Shown here: positions 53,438 to 62,058 of the stretch, piece by piece
Position numbering within the stretch: position 1 is the first letter of the stretch
How the letters are laid out: every line of letters begins with the position of its first letter
Source: Palsa-295 sp963785585
Lineage (GTDB): Bacteria; Acidobacteriota; Terriglobia; Acidiferrales; UBA7541
Length of the DNA stretch: 64,000 bases
NCBI GenBank assembly: GCA_963785585.1
Contig: CAWAVW010000004.1
Span: 868,001-932,000, forward strand
Reading direction: 5' to 3'
Position numbers and translations under genes: made by a program
Notes under the pieces: model-generated
Told to the model about the DNA's origin: nothing
Seen by the model: the letters and a program-made list of their open reading frames with translations, nothing else
Database searches by the model: none

Positions 53438-53884
53438 ATGAAGAACTTGTTCGTCGGTAACATGAGTTTTCAGACCACCGCAAACGAACTTCGCGCCATC
53501 TTCGAACCATTCGGAACTCTGGGCCGCGTTCACGTAGCCATGGATCGGGAAACGGGTCGGGCCCGCGGTTTCGGCTTCGTGGAAATGCCGAACGACGAAG
53601 AAGCCGCCAAAGCCATCGCCGCGCTCGACGGAAAAGATTTCGGCGGACGCAATCTCAAGGTCAACGAAGCCCGGCCGAAATCCGAATCCGGCGCACCGCG
53701 CGGCGCGCGTCCGGCGCAAGGCGGAAATCGCAACTCCGGTCAGGGCTATGGCCAGGACAAGGATCGCGATCGCCCGAAAGGCGGCCGCGGCAATTCAGGG
53801 CACGGCGGCGGCAAAGGCCGTGAACGATTCTCGAACGAAGACTACCGCGATGTGGCAAGGCAGCCGAAAGAACCTCGCTGGTAG
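53438..53884 (+). CDS. RRM-type RNA-binding protein
   Basis: The 148-residue protein has one RRM: RNP2 LFVGNM (4-9) and RNP1 RGFGFVEM (43-50). The C-terminal half (about 80-148) is Gly/Arg/Lys/Asp-rich and disordered, as in bacterial cold-inducible Rbp proteins. AGGAGGT ribosome site just upstream of the ATG. The following small basic gene and a strong terminator suggest a two-gene transcript. Confidence 0.93.
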   Translation: MKNLFVGNMSFQTTANELRAIFEPFGTLGRVHVAMDRETGRARGFGFVEMPNDEEAAKAIAALDGKDFGGRNLKVNEARPKSESGAPRGARPAQGGNRNSGQGYGQDKDRDRPKGGRGNSGHGGGKGRERFSNEDYRDVARQPKEPRW

Positions 53885-53950
53885 CAACGCACCACTTCTT
53901 CTCTCCGGGAGCGAGTACCCAGTCGCCCCGTTATTATCCCAGGAGGATTG

Positions 53951-54160
53951 ATGACGACTACTTTCAAGAAACGCCAAAAGGAAATGAAGCGCCAGGACAA
54001 AGCGCGCGCCAAGGCGGAACGCCGCATGCAGAAAAAGACCGCTGAACCCGGCGCTCCCGAAATCGAAAACGACGGAATCGCCTGGGAAGAGGGTGTCGGC
54101 ACTCCCGACGGCCTTCCGGCGCCGGTTTTCTTCGAAAACGAACCCACACCGCAGGAGTAA
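53951..54160 (+). CDS. Small basic protein, unknown function
   Basis: The 69-residue protein starts with a Lys/Arg/Gln-rich helix (TTTFKKRQKEMKRQDKARAK, about 2-21) and ends acidic (ENDGIAWEEGVG and FFENEPTPQE). The charge split suggests an RNA- or ribosome-associated peptide. ATG at 53951 with a textbook AGGAGG (53941-53946). It follows the RRM gene by 66 bases and is followed by an intrinsic terminator. No family named. Confidence 0.82.
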   Translation: MTTTFKKRQKEMKRQDKARAKAERRMQKKTAEPGAPEIENDGIAWEEGVGTPDGLPAPVFFENEPTPQE

Positions 54161-54171
54161 TTCCGCATTCT

Positions 54172-54214
54172 GCTCCGGTCCCTCTGGATTCCTCGAGGGC
54201 CGGAGCATTTTTTT
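54172..54214 (+). terminator. Rho-independent terminator after the RRM unit
   Basis: GCTCCGG (54172-54178) pairs with CCGGAGC (54200-54206), with an inner CCCTC/GAGGG extension, and is followed by seven T residues (54208-54214). It is the clearest intrinsic terminator in the window. Confidence 0.9.
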
Positions 54215-54317
54215 GTCCGCTTTCTCGCCGCTCAGCGCAACTCAACGCTCCGGAACCCCCGTCCCTGGCTCGGCAGGAAACACCCGTTTCACGCCCCATT
54301 GGACGCCTTTCGCTAAG

Positions 54318-54326
54318 TGCTATACT
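54318..54326 (+). promoter_or_regulatory. Extended -10 promoter element for the HtrA gene
   Basis: TGC followed by TATACT (54321-54326, 5 of 6) forms an extended -10. The upstream TTGGAC is only a weak -35. The leader would be about 110 bases. Confidence 0.45.
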
Positions 54327-54441
54327 GAACTCTCATAGGCGCGCTGTCCGCATCATCCTGGACTGGAACGATATTCCGTCTGCCGGTTTTGTCGCCATGG
54401 CTGGGCTGTCAGCGCGAGGGCAATCGTAAAGGAGCGCGGTA

Positions 54442-55998
54442 ATGGGCATTCAATTTCAGGAATTGTTCGGATGGGCTCGCCGGCGCAAATTTTTCGCCGC
54501 GCTGCTGGTGGCCGTCACTCTCGGTATCGGAATCCTGATCGGCACGGTGCTCTCCGGACGCGCTCTCGCCACGCACGATCAATCCGCCACCGGCGCCGCG
54601 CTGCTCGCGGTTCCCGATCCCGTCATCCTTTCCAACGCGTTTTCCGGCATCTCGAAGAAACTCGGTCCCGCCGTCGTGAACATTTCCACCACGCAAGTCA
54701 TCGAAAAGCCCAAGGGCACTTCGAAGAAAAAATCCCTCGGCGATCCTTTTCAGGATTTCTACGACAAGTATTTTGATTCGCCCGATGCCGCTCCGGACGC
54801 GGAACGCAGCCTCGGCTCCGGCGTCGTCGTCGACAAGAAAGGCTTCATCCTGACGAACGATCATGTGATCGATCAGGCCACCAAGATCCAGGTGGCGCTC
54901 GACGGCGATCCGAACAAATACAACGCGCGCGTGATCGGCACGGACAAAGACACCGACCTCGCGGTAATCAAAATTGACGCCGACCACGATCTGCCCACCG
55001 CCAAACTGGGAAACTCCGACGGCGTTCAAGTAGGGGACTGGGTTCTCGCCTTCGGCAGTCCGTTTGGCCTGAACTCCACGGTCACCGCCGGAATTATCAG
55101 CGCCAAGGATCGCACCAACGTAGGACACCAGTTTCAGCGCTTTTTGCAGACCGACGCCGCCATCAATCCCGGAAACTCCGGCGGCCCGCTGGTCAACATG
55201 GCCGGCGAAGTGATCGGCATCAACACCGCCATCTATACCGGCGGACGCGGATTTGAAGGCGTCGGCTTCGCTATGCCGTCCACTGCCGCGATCAACGTTT
55301 ACAACCAGCTCATCACCAACGGAAAAGTTACGCGCGGCTCTATCGGCATCACCTTCCAGGAAGACCTGAGCACCAATCCGATGGTGATGAAGGAACTCGG
55401 CGCTCCGTACGGTTTGGTCGTCGAAGCCGTGGAACCGGGCAGCCCCGCGGAGAAGGCCGGAATTCAAGCCGGAGACGTGATCACCAATATCAACGGCATT
55501 CCGGTTCACTCCGGCGCCGACCTGGTGAATCCGATCGCGCAGACGGCCATCGGCCAGACCGTTCAAGTGCGCTACATCCGCAACAAAGTCGCGAAAGAAG
55601 TGACCCTCACCGTTGCCGATCGCTCGAAAATTTTCCCCCAAACCGCGCAGGATGCCGAAGACCAGTCCGAACAAGACGAAGCTCCGGGCCAGCTCGGCCT
55701 ACACGTCGAAGACCTCACCCCGGACCTCGCGCACAAGCTCGGCATGGGCAAGACCACGGGTGTCGTCGTCACCGAAGTGGAACCGGCCAGCTTCGCCGAA
55801 GACATCGACTTCGTTCGTGGCGACGTGATCACCGAAATCAACCACGCGACGATCAGCAGCATGGCCGACTACAAGGCCGAAATGGCCAAGCTGCATCCCG
55901 GCGAGCCCGTGTTGTTTCGAGTGGCGCGTCGCGGCGATGCCGACAAAGTCCTTACGCTGTTCCTTGCCGGCGCGGTGCCGGCGATGATCGCGCGGTAA
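54442..55998 (+). CDS. degP: HtrA/DegP-type serine protease (Do family)
   Basis: Do-type proteases degrade or refold damaged envelope proteins. The 518 residues have one N-terminal membrane anchor (about 17-38), a trypsin-like domain with His141 (TNDHVI), Asp172 (DTDLAV) and Ser246 (GNSGGPL), then two PDZ domains (about 300-390 and 415-505). The anchor, rather than a cleaved signal, suggests it stays in the inner membrane. AGGAG precedes the ATG. DegP, DegQ and DegS cannot be told apart, but two PDZ domains favour DegP/DegQ. Confidence 0.94.
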   Translation: MGIQFQELFGWARRRKFFAALLVAVTLGIGILIGTVLSGRALATHDQSATGAALLAVPDPVILSNAFSGISKKLGPAVVNISTTQVIEKPKGTSKKKSLGDPFQDFYDKYFDSPDAAPDAERSLGSGVVVDKKGFILTNDHVIDQATKIQVALDGDPNKYNARVIGTDKDTDLAVIKIDADHDLPTAKLGNSDGVQVGDWVLAFGSPFGLNSTVTAGIISAKDRTNVGHQFQRFLQTDAAINPGNSGGPLVNMAGEVIGINTAIYTGGRGFEGVGFAMPSTAAINVYNQLITNGKVTRGSIGITFQEDLSTNPMVMKELGAPYGLVVEAVEPGSPAEKAGIQAGDVITNINGIPVHSGADLVNPIAQTAIGQTVQVRYIRNKVAKEVTLTVADRSKIFPQTAQDAEDQSEQDEAPGQLGLHVEDLTPDLAHKLGMGKTTGVVVTEVEPASFAEDIDFVRGDVITEINHATISSMADYKAEMAKLHPGEPVLFRVARRGDADKVLTLFLAGAVPAMIAR

Positions 55999-56144
55999 CC
56001 GCGGCTCTCGGCGACGCCTTCGCGAGCAGGGAAGGTACCGGCTTGGAATCGCTGGCTTAGCGTGCATTGCCCGATACGCCTCCCAGCCCACCGGACGCCT
56101 TGCGCCGGCTCGCTTTTTTGCCATAATCGAATCAGCCAGAAACC

Positions 56145-56675
56145 ATGATCCGCCGCACCGCCATCCCGGCCGCAGCGCTGCTCATCTTTTTGTGGGCGTT
56201 CGGTCCTTTGCCGCACTTGCTCTGGGCCCAGCAATCCGCCTCCGGCTCCTCTGCGTCGCAATCAACAAGCACCGCCCGAAAGAAGAAAAAATCCACACAC
56301 CGCCGTTCTTCGCGCCGCGAACCGTTCCAAAAAGCGCCCAAGCCCGACCGCATCTCCGAAATTCAATCGGCCCTGGCGCGCGGCGGCTATTATCAGGGCG
56401 ATCCCAACGGCAAGTGGGACTCGAACACCATCTCGGCCCTCCAAAAGTTTCAGTCGGCCAACAATTTGAATGCCAGCGGCAAGCTCGACGCCCCCAGCCT
56501 CCAGAAGCTGGGCCTCGGCTCCAGCACCGCAGGGCTGAACCCGCCCACACCGCCGGTTCGTAATACGATTTCATCGACCGCGCCGTCCGCTTCCACGTCC
56601 GCCTCCACGAGCTCCATGCAGTCGGGAACCGTCAACTCCGCGTCGAATTCCGCGCCGAATCCACCTCGCCGCTGA
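56145..56675 (+). CDS. Exported peptidoglycan-binding-domain protein
   Basis: The 176-residue protein has a signal peptide (about 1-27), a basic Ser/Lys-rich linker and a PG-binding_1-type domain (about 65-125, ALARGGYYQGDPNGKWD, then TISALQKFQSANNL). The C-terminal 45 residues are Ser/Thr/Pro/Ala-rich. No enzymatic domain is attached, so it may anchor to or recognise the cell wall. A CATAAT box lies 17 bases before the ATG. Confidence 0.85.
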   Translation: MIRRTAIPAAALLIFLWAFGPLPHLLWAQQSASGSSASQSTSTARKKKKSTHRRSSRREPFQKAPKPDRISEIQSALARGGYYQGDPNGKWDSNTISALQKFQSANNLNASGKLDAPSLQKLGLGSSTAGLNPPTPPVRNTISSTAPSASTSASTSSMQSGTVNSASNSAPNPPRR

Positions 56676-56787
56676 GCGCACATTCCGACTTCGACTCCGC
56701 TCCCATTCTGACTGGTAAGGAACCTTGGATTCGCACCCGTCGCCGTGATCGCTCGGGGAGGCGTATACTGTTTACAGGAGAACCCGG

Positions 56788-56961
56788 ATGAACATGGGAG
56801 CGGAAATCGCCATTTTCGTTGCGCTATTTGTAGGCATTTCGGTCACCTGCGCTCTGTTGATTCTGTCTGTAACGCAATCGAAAGCCGCGCAGGAGAATGC
56901 ACGGGAGCGCCGCATGGCTGAGCATCGGATGAATGCAAGGCTTCTGAGACTCGACATCTGA
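56788..56961 (+). CDS. Small single-helix membrane protein
   Basis: The 57-residue frame starts with an ATG preceded by CAGGAG at good spacing and encodes one hydrophobic helix (about 6-30, IAIFVALFVGISVTCALLIL) and a charged Arg/Glu/Gln tail. Both the composition and ribosome site support it as real. A TATACT box sits at 56764-56769. It lies between the peptidoglycan-binding and aldehyde dehydrogenase genes. Function unknown. Confidence 0.65.
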   Translation: MNMGAEIAIFVALFVGISVTCALLILSVTQSKAAQENARERRMAEHRMNARLLRLDI

Positions 56962-57129
56962 TCCGCCACTGAGAGATCCTCGTACGCCCGCAGGCCTGGG
57001 TGCCCACGACTCCGTTTCGCCGCTCGTTGACCGAACCGCCGTCCGCTTGTTACTCTGATACTTCAGTCACGTTTGCCGCAGCGCTTCAATTTCAAAAAAA
57101 TCGCGACACACACCCTCGGAGGAATGCGC

Positions 57130-58635
57130 ATGGCCAGTTCGGGATCGCCCAAAGTGTTCAGGAATTTCATCGACGGTGATTGGGTTGACGCCCGCGGCGG
57201 AAAGTCCATCGAGAACCGCAACCCGGCCGACACCAGCGAACTGGTCGGCATTTTCCCTGCGTCCACCGAAGACGATGTGAATCTCGCCGTCGAAGCCGCC
57301 AAGCACGCCTACGAAGGCTGGCGCCTCACGCCCGCGCCCAAGCGCGCCGAAATCCTCTACCGCGCCGCGGAAATCCTCGTGCAGCGCAAAGAGGAGTATT
57401 CGCGCGACATGACCCGCGAAATGGGCAAAGTGCTCGCCGAAACGCGCGGCGACGTCCAGGAAGCCATCGATATGACCTACCTGATGGCGGGCGAAGGCCG
57501 CCGCCAGTTCGGCCACACCACGCCTTCCGAACTGCCCAACAAATTTGCGATGTCCGTGCGCACTCCCGTGGGAGTCGCCGGTCTGATCACTCCGTGGAAC
57601 TTCCCCATGGCGATCCCATCATGGAAAGCGATCCCGGCCCTCGTCACCGGAAATACCGTGGTGATCAAGCCGGCCGAAGATACGCCGCTATCGACCTACA
57701 ATTTAATGCAGGTTCTCAGCGAAGCCGGATTGCCGCGCGGAGTGATGAACGTGGTATTCGGCGACGGGCCCGATGCCGGCGCCCCGTTGCTGACGAATCA
57801 TGACGTCAACCTGGTTAGCTTCACCGGTTCCACGGACGTCGGCCGCATCGTCAGCACCGCGTGTGCGCCATCGTTCAAGAAGTGTCATCTCGAAATGGGC
57901 GGCAAAAACATCATCATCGTCATGGACGATGCCAACCTCGATCTCGCCGTCGATGGCGCCGTCTGGGGCGGTTTCGGCACCAGCGGGCAGCGTTGCACCG
58001 CCGCCAGCCGCGTGGCCGTCCATCACAAAGTGTACGGAGAATTTGTCGAGAAATTCGTGGCTCGCGTGAAATCGCTGCGAGTCGGCGATGGCCTCGACCC
58101 CAAAACCGATATGGGACCGTGCATCAACGAGCAGCAGCTCAACACCGTGATGAAATACGTGCAGATCGGGAAGGATGAAAACGCCAAGCTGGCGGCCGGC
58201 GGAAATCGCATCGACAAAGGACCTCTGGCCAAGGGCTGGTTCCACGAGCCGACCGTCTTCACCGACTGCAGCCCCAACATGCGCATCTGCCAGGAAGAAA
58301 TCTTCGGGCCGGTCGTCAGCGTGATGCCGATCGACAGTTTCGATCAGGCCATCGAAGTAGCCAACAACGTGAAGTACGGTTTGTCAGCGGCGATTTACAC
58401 GCGCAACGTCAACAACGCGTTCCGCGCCCAGCGCGATCTGCAGACCGGCATCGTGTACGTCAACGCTCCCACCATCGGCGCGGAAACGCACTTGCCCTTC
58501 GGCGGTATCAAGAGCACCGGCAACGGCCATCGTGAATCCGGCGAAGCGGCGCTCGACTTCTACAGCGAGTGGAAGACCGTGTACATCGACTACTCGGACC
58601 GCCTGCAGCGCGCCCAAATCGACAACGCCGAGTAA
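57130..58635 (+). CDS. NAD(P)-dependent aldehyde dehydrogenase
   Basis: The 501-residue enzyme has a complete active site: Asn157 (TPWNFPM), Glu255 (LEMGGKN) and Cys289 (SGQRCTA). The close fit to the 480-510 length and the motifs YEGWRLTPAPKRAEIL and THLPFGGIKSTGNGHRE resemble succinate- and related semialdehyde dehydrogenases, though betaine-type substrates are possible. I chose the ATG at 57130, six bases after GGAGGA. Two adjacent hairpins follow its stop. Confidence 0.94.
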   Translation: MASSGSPKVFRNFIDGDWVDARGGKSIENRNPADTSELVGIFPASTEDDVNLAVEAAKHAYEGWRLTPAPKRAEILYRAAEILVQRKEEYSRDMTREMGKVLAETRGDVQEAIDMTYLMAGEGRRQFGHTTPSELPNKFAMSVRTPVGVAGLITPWNFPMAIPSWKAIPALVTGNTVVIKPAEDTPLSTYNLMQVLSEAGLPRGVMNVVFGDGPDAGAPLLTNHDVNLVSFTGSTDVGRIVSTACAPSFKKCHLEMGGKNIIIVMDDANLDLAVDGAVWGGFGTSGQRCTAASRVAVHHKVYGEFVEKFVARVKSLRVGDGLDPKTDMGPCINEQQLNTVMKYVQIGKDENAKLAAGGNRIDKGPLAKGWFHEPTVFTDCSPNMRICQEEIFGPVVSVMPIDSFDQAIEVANNVKYGLSAAIYTRNVNNAFRAQRDLQTGIVYVNAPTIGAETHLPFGGIKSTGNGHRESGEAALDFYSEWKTVYIDYSDRLQRAQIDNAE

Positions 58636-58670
58636 TTCAACCTCGTGGCACAGACGTGGAACAGACGTGG

Positions 58671-58715
58671 CACAGACGCTCGCGTCTGTGTGCGCCCCAT
58701 TCTCAATGGGGTGCA
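58671..58715 (+). repeat. Two adjacent perfect hairpins after the aldehyde dehydrogenase
   Basis: CACAGACGC-TC-GCGTCTGTG (58671-58690) is followed immediately by a hairpin whose core is CCCCATT-CTC-AATGGGG (58695-58711), extendable outward to 58691-58715 through one G-T pair. Just before them CAGACGTGG is repeated in tandem. They could terminate transcription from either strand and resemble short interspersed repeats; no long T run. Confidence 0.65.
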
Positions 58716-58806
58716 GGTTGAGCCATGTACAACTTCACTCCGAATGCTTCCACAAGCGCCTCTTCGTCGAGCTTTCCACCGCCCGCGAAATCACTTCACG
58801 CTCGAG

Positions 58807-59757
58807 TTATCCGACCGCCGGTTCCGTCGGCGCCGTCACCGCGACCGGAGCCGCCACCGGCGCCGGACTCCACACCGGTTCCCGCGCGTCCGCCGCGGCG
58901 CGATATTCGCGGTACCACTGCGCTTCGCTGGCGCGCTGCCACAGCCGCGTCCCAATCCAGAAGAGAATCGCAAGCTGGCTGATCAAAAGCGCCGCCACAT
59001 TCGAAGCTGGTCCCAGTTTCAGCATCCACAAATACAGCGCCAAACCCATCAGCGCCCACGAAACCACGCTGATCCGCAGGTACAGCCAAAATAACGAAAC
59101 GAAATTCTTCGCCACCAGCACCGCAGACAGCCGCAGCGCCTTGTGCATCCGCTTTTCGTCTTCGGCCACGGCGATGACCTGCGTCATGTCAAACCACAGC
59201 CTCACCACCATCAGCAAAAACAGCACGAATACCGATGCCGCTTCGGCGAAATGAACCGCAGGCATCGGCGATATCGATTTCTCATCGATGCTGTTGTTCA
59301 TCGCCGCGGCGACCGCCACCACGACCCCCACAGGGATCAGCGCAATCAGCAGGTAAATCGTCAGCCGGAAAAAACGCCAGAAGTGATAGCCGCAAGCCTC
59401 GAAGAAATTGCCCACGTCGGGCCGTTCGTCGCGCGCGTACGTCGCAATGATTCCGCCCGTGGTAAACAGCATAAAGATAAAGAAAATCAACGATACCGTG
59501 GCGCTGCCCGACTGCGTCACCTGCAACGGCGCGTCCGGCTTAATCAGCAGTTCCACGATTGCCGAAACGTCGAATCCATTCGCCAAGCGCGACGACGCCA
59601 TGCTGTGGTCGAGCACGTCGCCCACGCGCGTAACCAATCCGCGCGTCCCAAGCAGCGACAGGATCAAGCCCACGGCAAATATCCACCACACCAGCCGCTG
59701 CCATTTCCACACCAGACCTGCGCCAGACAAAAATGTCTTCGGCTTCGACTCGCTCAT
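58807..59757 (-). CDS. Multi-helix membrane protein, unknown function
   Basis: The 316-residue protein has six or so predicted helices (about 18-40, 86-108, 130-155, 170-190, 222-245, 252-274), a polar N-terminus and a Pro/Ala/Val-rich tail. The layout (helix, extracytoplasmic loop, then paired helices with RLTIYLLIALIPVGVVVAV) is like glycerophosphoryl-diester-associated or DUF4013-type proteins, but I do not recognise it firmly. It follows the M1 peptidase gene by 43 bases on the same strand and may be co-expressed. Confidence 0.8.
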   Translation of the reverse strand: MSESKPKTFLSGAGLVWKWQRLVWWIFAVGLILSLLGTRGLVTRVGDVLDHSMASSRLANGFDVSAIVELLIKPDAPLQVTQSGSATVSLIFFIFMLFTTGGIIATYARDERPDVGNFFEACGYHFWRFFRLTIYLLIALIPVGVVVAVAAAMNNSIDEKSISPMPAVHFAEAASVFVLFLLMVVRLWFDMTQVIAVAEDEKRMHKALRLSAVLVAKNFVSLFWLYLRISVVSWALMGLALYLWMLKLGPASNVAALLISQLAILFWIGTRLWQRASEAQWYREYRAAADAREPVWSPAPVAAPVAVTAPTEPAVG

Positions 59758-59800
59758 CCCGCGTTCTCCTCCAATTCCTTCGGCCGCATGGCCGCGTGAA

Positions 59801-61792
59801 TTACGTCAGCCAGGCCAGCAATTGCGAAAACAGCTCGCTGGCGAATACAAACAGATTCCGCAGCTTCGCGCTCGCGCGCTCATCCGCTTTCACCGTGAAG
59901 CTGTTGTTGAACGTGTCCCGGTCGAGCATAATTTTGTTTCCCGGATCGATTTCCGCCGATACCACTTGGGCCTTCCGGTCATATTGATAACGAGCCCAGC
60001 GATCCTGGCCGTCCCAATGCTCGGTGGCCACGTAGCCGTCGTCGAATTTCACCACGAGGTCGACAGGGAACTGAAAATCGCCCTTGCGCCGCACGCTTAC
60101 GTACGTCCGGTACATTCCGTCCTTGGGCTTCGAGCCGAAGCCGGACAGTTCCCACCACTTCAGCGGCGACGAATGAGCGTCCGCCACTTCGTAGTCGAAC
60201 ATGCTGGTGCCATAGATGGCCTGATTGAAATACCAGCGCAGATCCTTGCCGGAAACTTCCTCCACCGTCTTCATGAAATCCTCGCCGGTGGGATGCGTGA
60301 ACCGGTATCGCATGAAATAGGTGTGTAGCGCCTGTTGCATGGTGTCTTCGCCGATTACTTTTTCCAGCGTCAGCAGCACCGTCGCCGTCTTGCCGTAGGT
60401 GATCGCGCCGTACGAACCGTTCGAGTAGAACTTCCATCCCAGCCGGGTCATGGGATCGATGTCCGGATCGCTCAGATACATCAGCCGCTGTGCCTGATCC
60501 TCGCTAAGCTGGGCAAACGGAAATTTCATCGTGCTGTTTTTCCCATATAGCGCGTCCATCACTTTCACTTCCGTGTAGCTGTTGATGCCCTCGTCCAGCC
60601 ATGCTTCTTCGAATTCGTTTGTGGCCACCATGCCGTACCAATACTGGTGACCGAATTCGTGCTCGGTCACGACCTCCGGGCCCAGCAGCCCGTCCGGCAT
60701 GTTCCAACTCGTGTCTGCGGTGATTAGGGTGGGATATTCCATACCGCCGGCATCGCTGCCCCCGTGCGGCGGATCGATGATGGTCAGCCGATCGTACGGA
60801 TACGGGCCGTACCACTTGTCGAACATCTCCAACGAACCCTTTGCGACCTGCACGTACCGTGGCGCCGTCGCCATGTTCCCCGGCGACATCAACACCCGAA
60901 TTTTCACCGTGCCGGCGCTGCCCGTCCACGTATCGTCCACTTCCTGGAAACTCGGGCTCGCCGCCCAGGAAAAATCGTGCACATCTTCCGAATGGTACGC
61001 GAGCGTCTTCGTGCCGTCGGGATTGTCCGTGCTCGAGACCAGATCGCCGCCCGCGCCGACCACTTCGTTTTTCGGAACCGTCACCTTCACGTCGAAGGTG
61101 CCGAAGTCCGCGAAAAATTCCGTCGATGCGTGGAACTGGTGGCAATTCCACTGGTTCTTCCACCACACGCCCACTTTCGGGAACCACTGGCCCACCATGT
61201 CGAAGTCATGCTTGTAGCCGGTGCGTTCCACCACCTCCGGCAGCACGTCGTGGAACGCAATCGTGAACTTCACGATGCCGCCCGGCGCAATCGGCTTGGG
61301 CAGCGTCACCTGAAAAACGGTCTTGTCAGCCGCGTTGTCGTCATCCGGATGAATGAATTCCATCTTGCTCGTCAGGTCCACGCCGTCCGATTCGAGTTTG
61401 TTCACCGTGATCGACCCGAAGTGCAGCGGGTCCCAGGCTTGGTTGGGACCGCTTCCTCGCGTTCCCCCGCGGTGCACTTCGGTCATAAACGTGGACTGCG
61501 GCTGGAAGGCATTCAGGTACAGGTGGAAGGGAAAGGTCTGTTGCGGCTGGCCGGTCAAATTCAAATACGTCAGCGTCTCAGTCGCGTCGATGTGATGCTT
61601 CACCGGGTCGAGCTTCGCGTCGATCACATACGCCACGATCCGCGTGGAAAGCGATTTCGTGTTGCCTTCCAGGCCGACGGGTTTCGCCGCCGCGGGTTTG
61701 GACGCCGTCGCCACCGCGCTCGATTGCCCGAAGCTCGCCGCGCTGCACACCAGACCCAAACCAACTGCCAGAAACATCCCTGAAATCCGCAT
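59801..61792 (-). CDS. Exported M1-family metallopeptidase
   Basis: The 663-residue protein has a signal peptide (about 1-23) and the M1 gluzincin fold: substrate-anchoring GGMEYP (349-354) in the place of GAMEN, zinc motif HEFGH (378-382) and the third ligand Glu401 (LDEG). Asp-rich loops and the SKMEFIHPDDDNAADKT region are intact. It likely trims peptides in the periplasm or outside. ATG at 61792 with GGGAGG just upstream. Divergent from hrcA. Confidence 0.93.
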   Translation of the reverse strand: MRISGMFLAVGLGLVCSAASFGQSSAVATASKPAAAKPVGLEGNTKSLSTRIVAYVIDAKLDPVKHHIDATETLTYLNLTGQPQQTFPFHLYLNAFQPQSTFMTEVHRGGTRGSGPNQAWDPLHFGSITVNKLESDGVDLTSKMEFIHPDDDNAADKTVFQVTLPKPIAPGGIVKFTIAFHDVLPEVVERTGYKHDFDMVGQWFPKVGVWWKNQWNCHQFHASTEFFADFGTFDVKVTVPKNEVVGAGGDLVSSTDNPDGTKTLAYHSEDVHDFSWAASPSFQEVDDTWTGSAGTVKIRVLMSPGNMATAPRYVQVAKGSLEMFDKWYGPYPYDRLTIIDPPHGGSDAGGMEYPTLITADTSWNMPDGLLGPEVVTEHEFGHQYWYGMVATNEFEEAWLDEGINSYTEVKVMDALYGKNSTMKFPFAQLSEDQAQRLMYLSDPDIDPMTRLGWKFYSNGSYGAITYGKTATVLLTLEKVIGEDTMQQALHTYFMRYRFTHPTGEDFMKTVEEVSGKDLRWYFNQAIYGTSMFDYEVADAHSSPLKWWELSGFGSKPKDGMYRTYVSVRRKGDFQFPVDLVVKFDDGYVATEHWDGQDRWARYQYDRKAQVVSAEIDPGNKIMLDRDTFNNSFTVKADERASAKLRNLFVFASELFSQLLAWLT

Positions 61793-62058
61793 CGACCCTC
61801 CCACTCCCCACAACCATTAATTCCTACTTGAGAAACTTGGCGACAACAATATGATACGCACCGAATCGGCGCAAGTAACGAATCGAGCCGCAAATCGCGA
61901 GCCCGTTGAAAATCGGCTCGGCACTCCGGTTGCACACTGCGCGCAACGCCGCCACGTGCCGAGTTGACGCCTCGCTTCACACCGACTAAAATTGACGTAT
62001 CAGCACAGCTCTCGGAACAGAGTCGGATTTCGTTCTGATTGCTTGTGAATCCATTTCC

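Noticed and set aside
54250..54320. Possible sigma-E promoter (GGAAC) before the HtrA gene
   Set aside because: No matching -10 (TCTGA) at the right distance; the extended -10 at 54318 explains the gap better.
61999..62030. CIRCE-like stretch before hrcA (TCAGCACAG ... GAGTCGGAT)
   Set aside because: It matches the CIRCE half-sites at only 6 of 9 and 5 of 9 positions, and the spacer is 11 instead of 9 bases.
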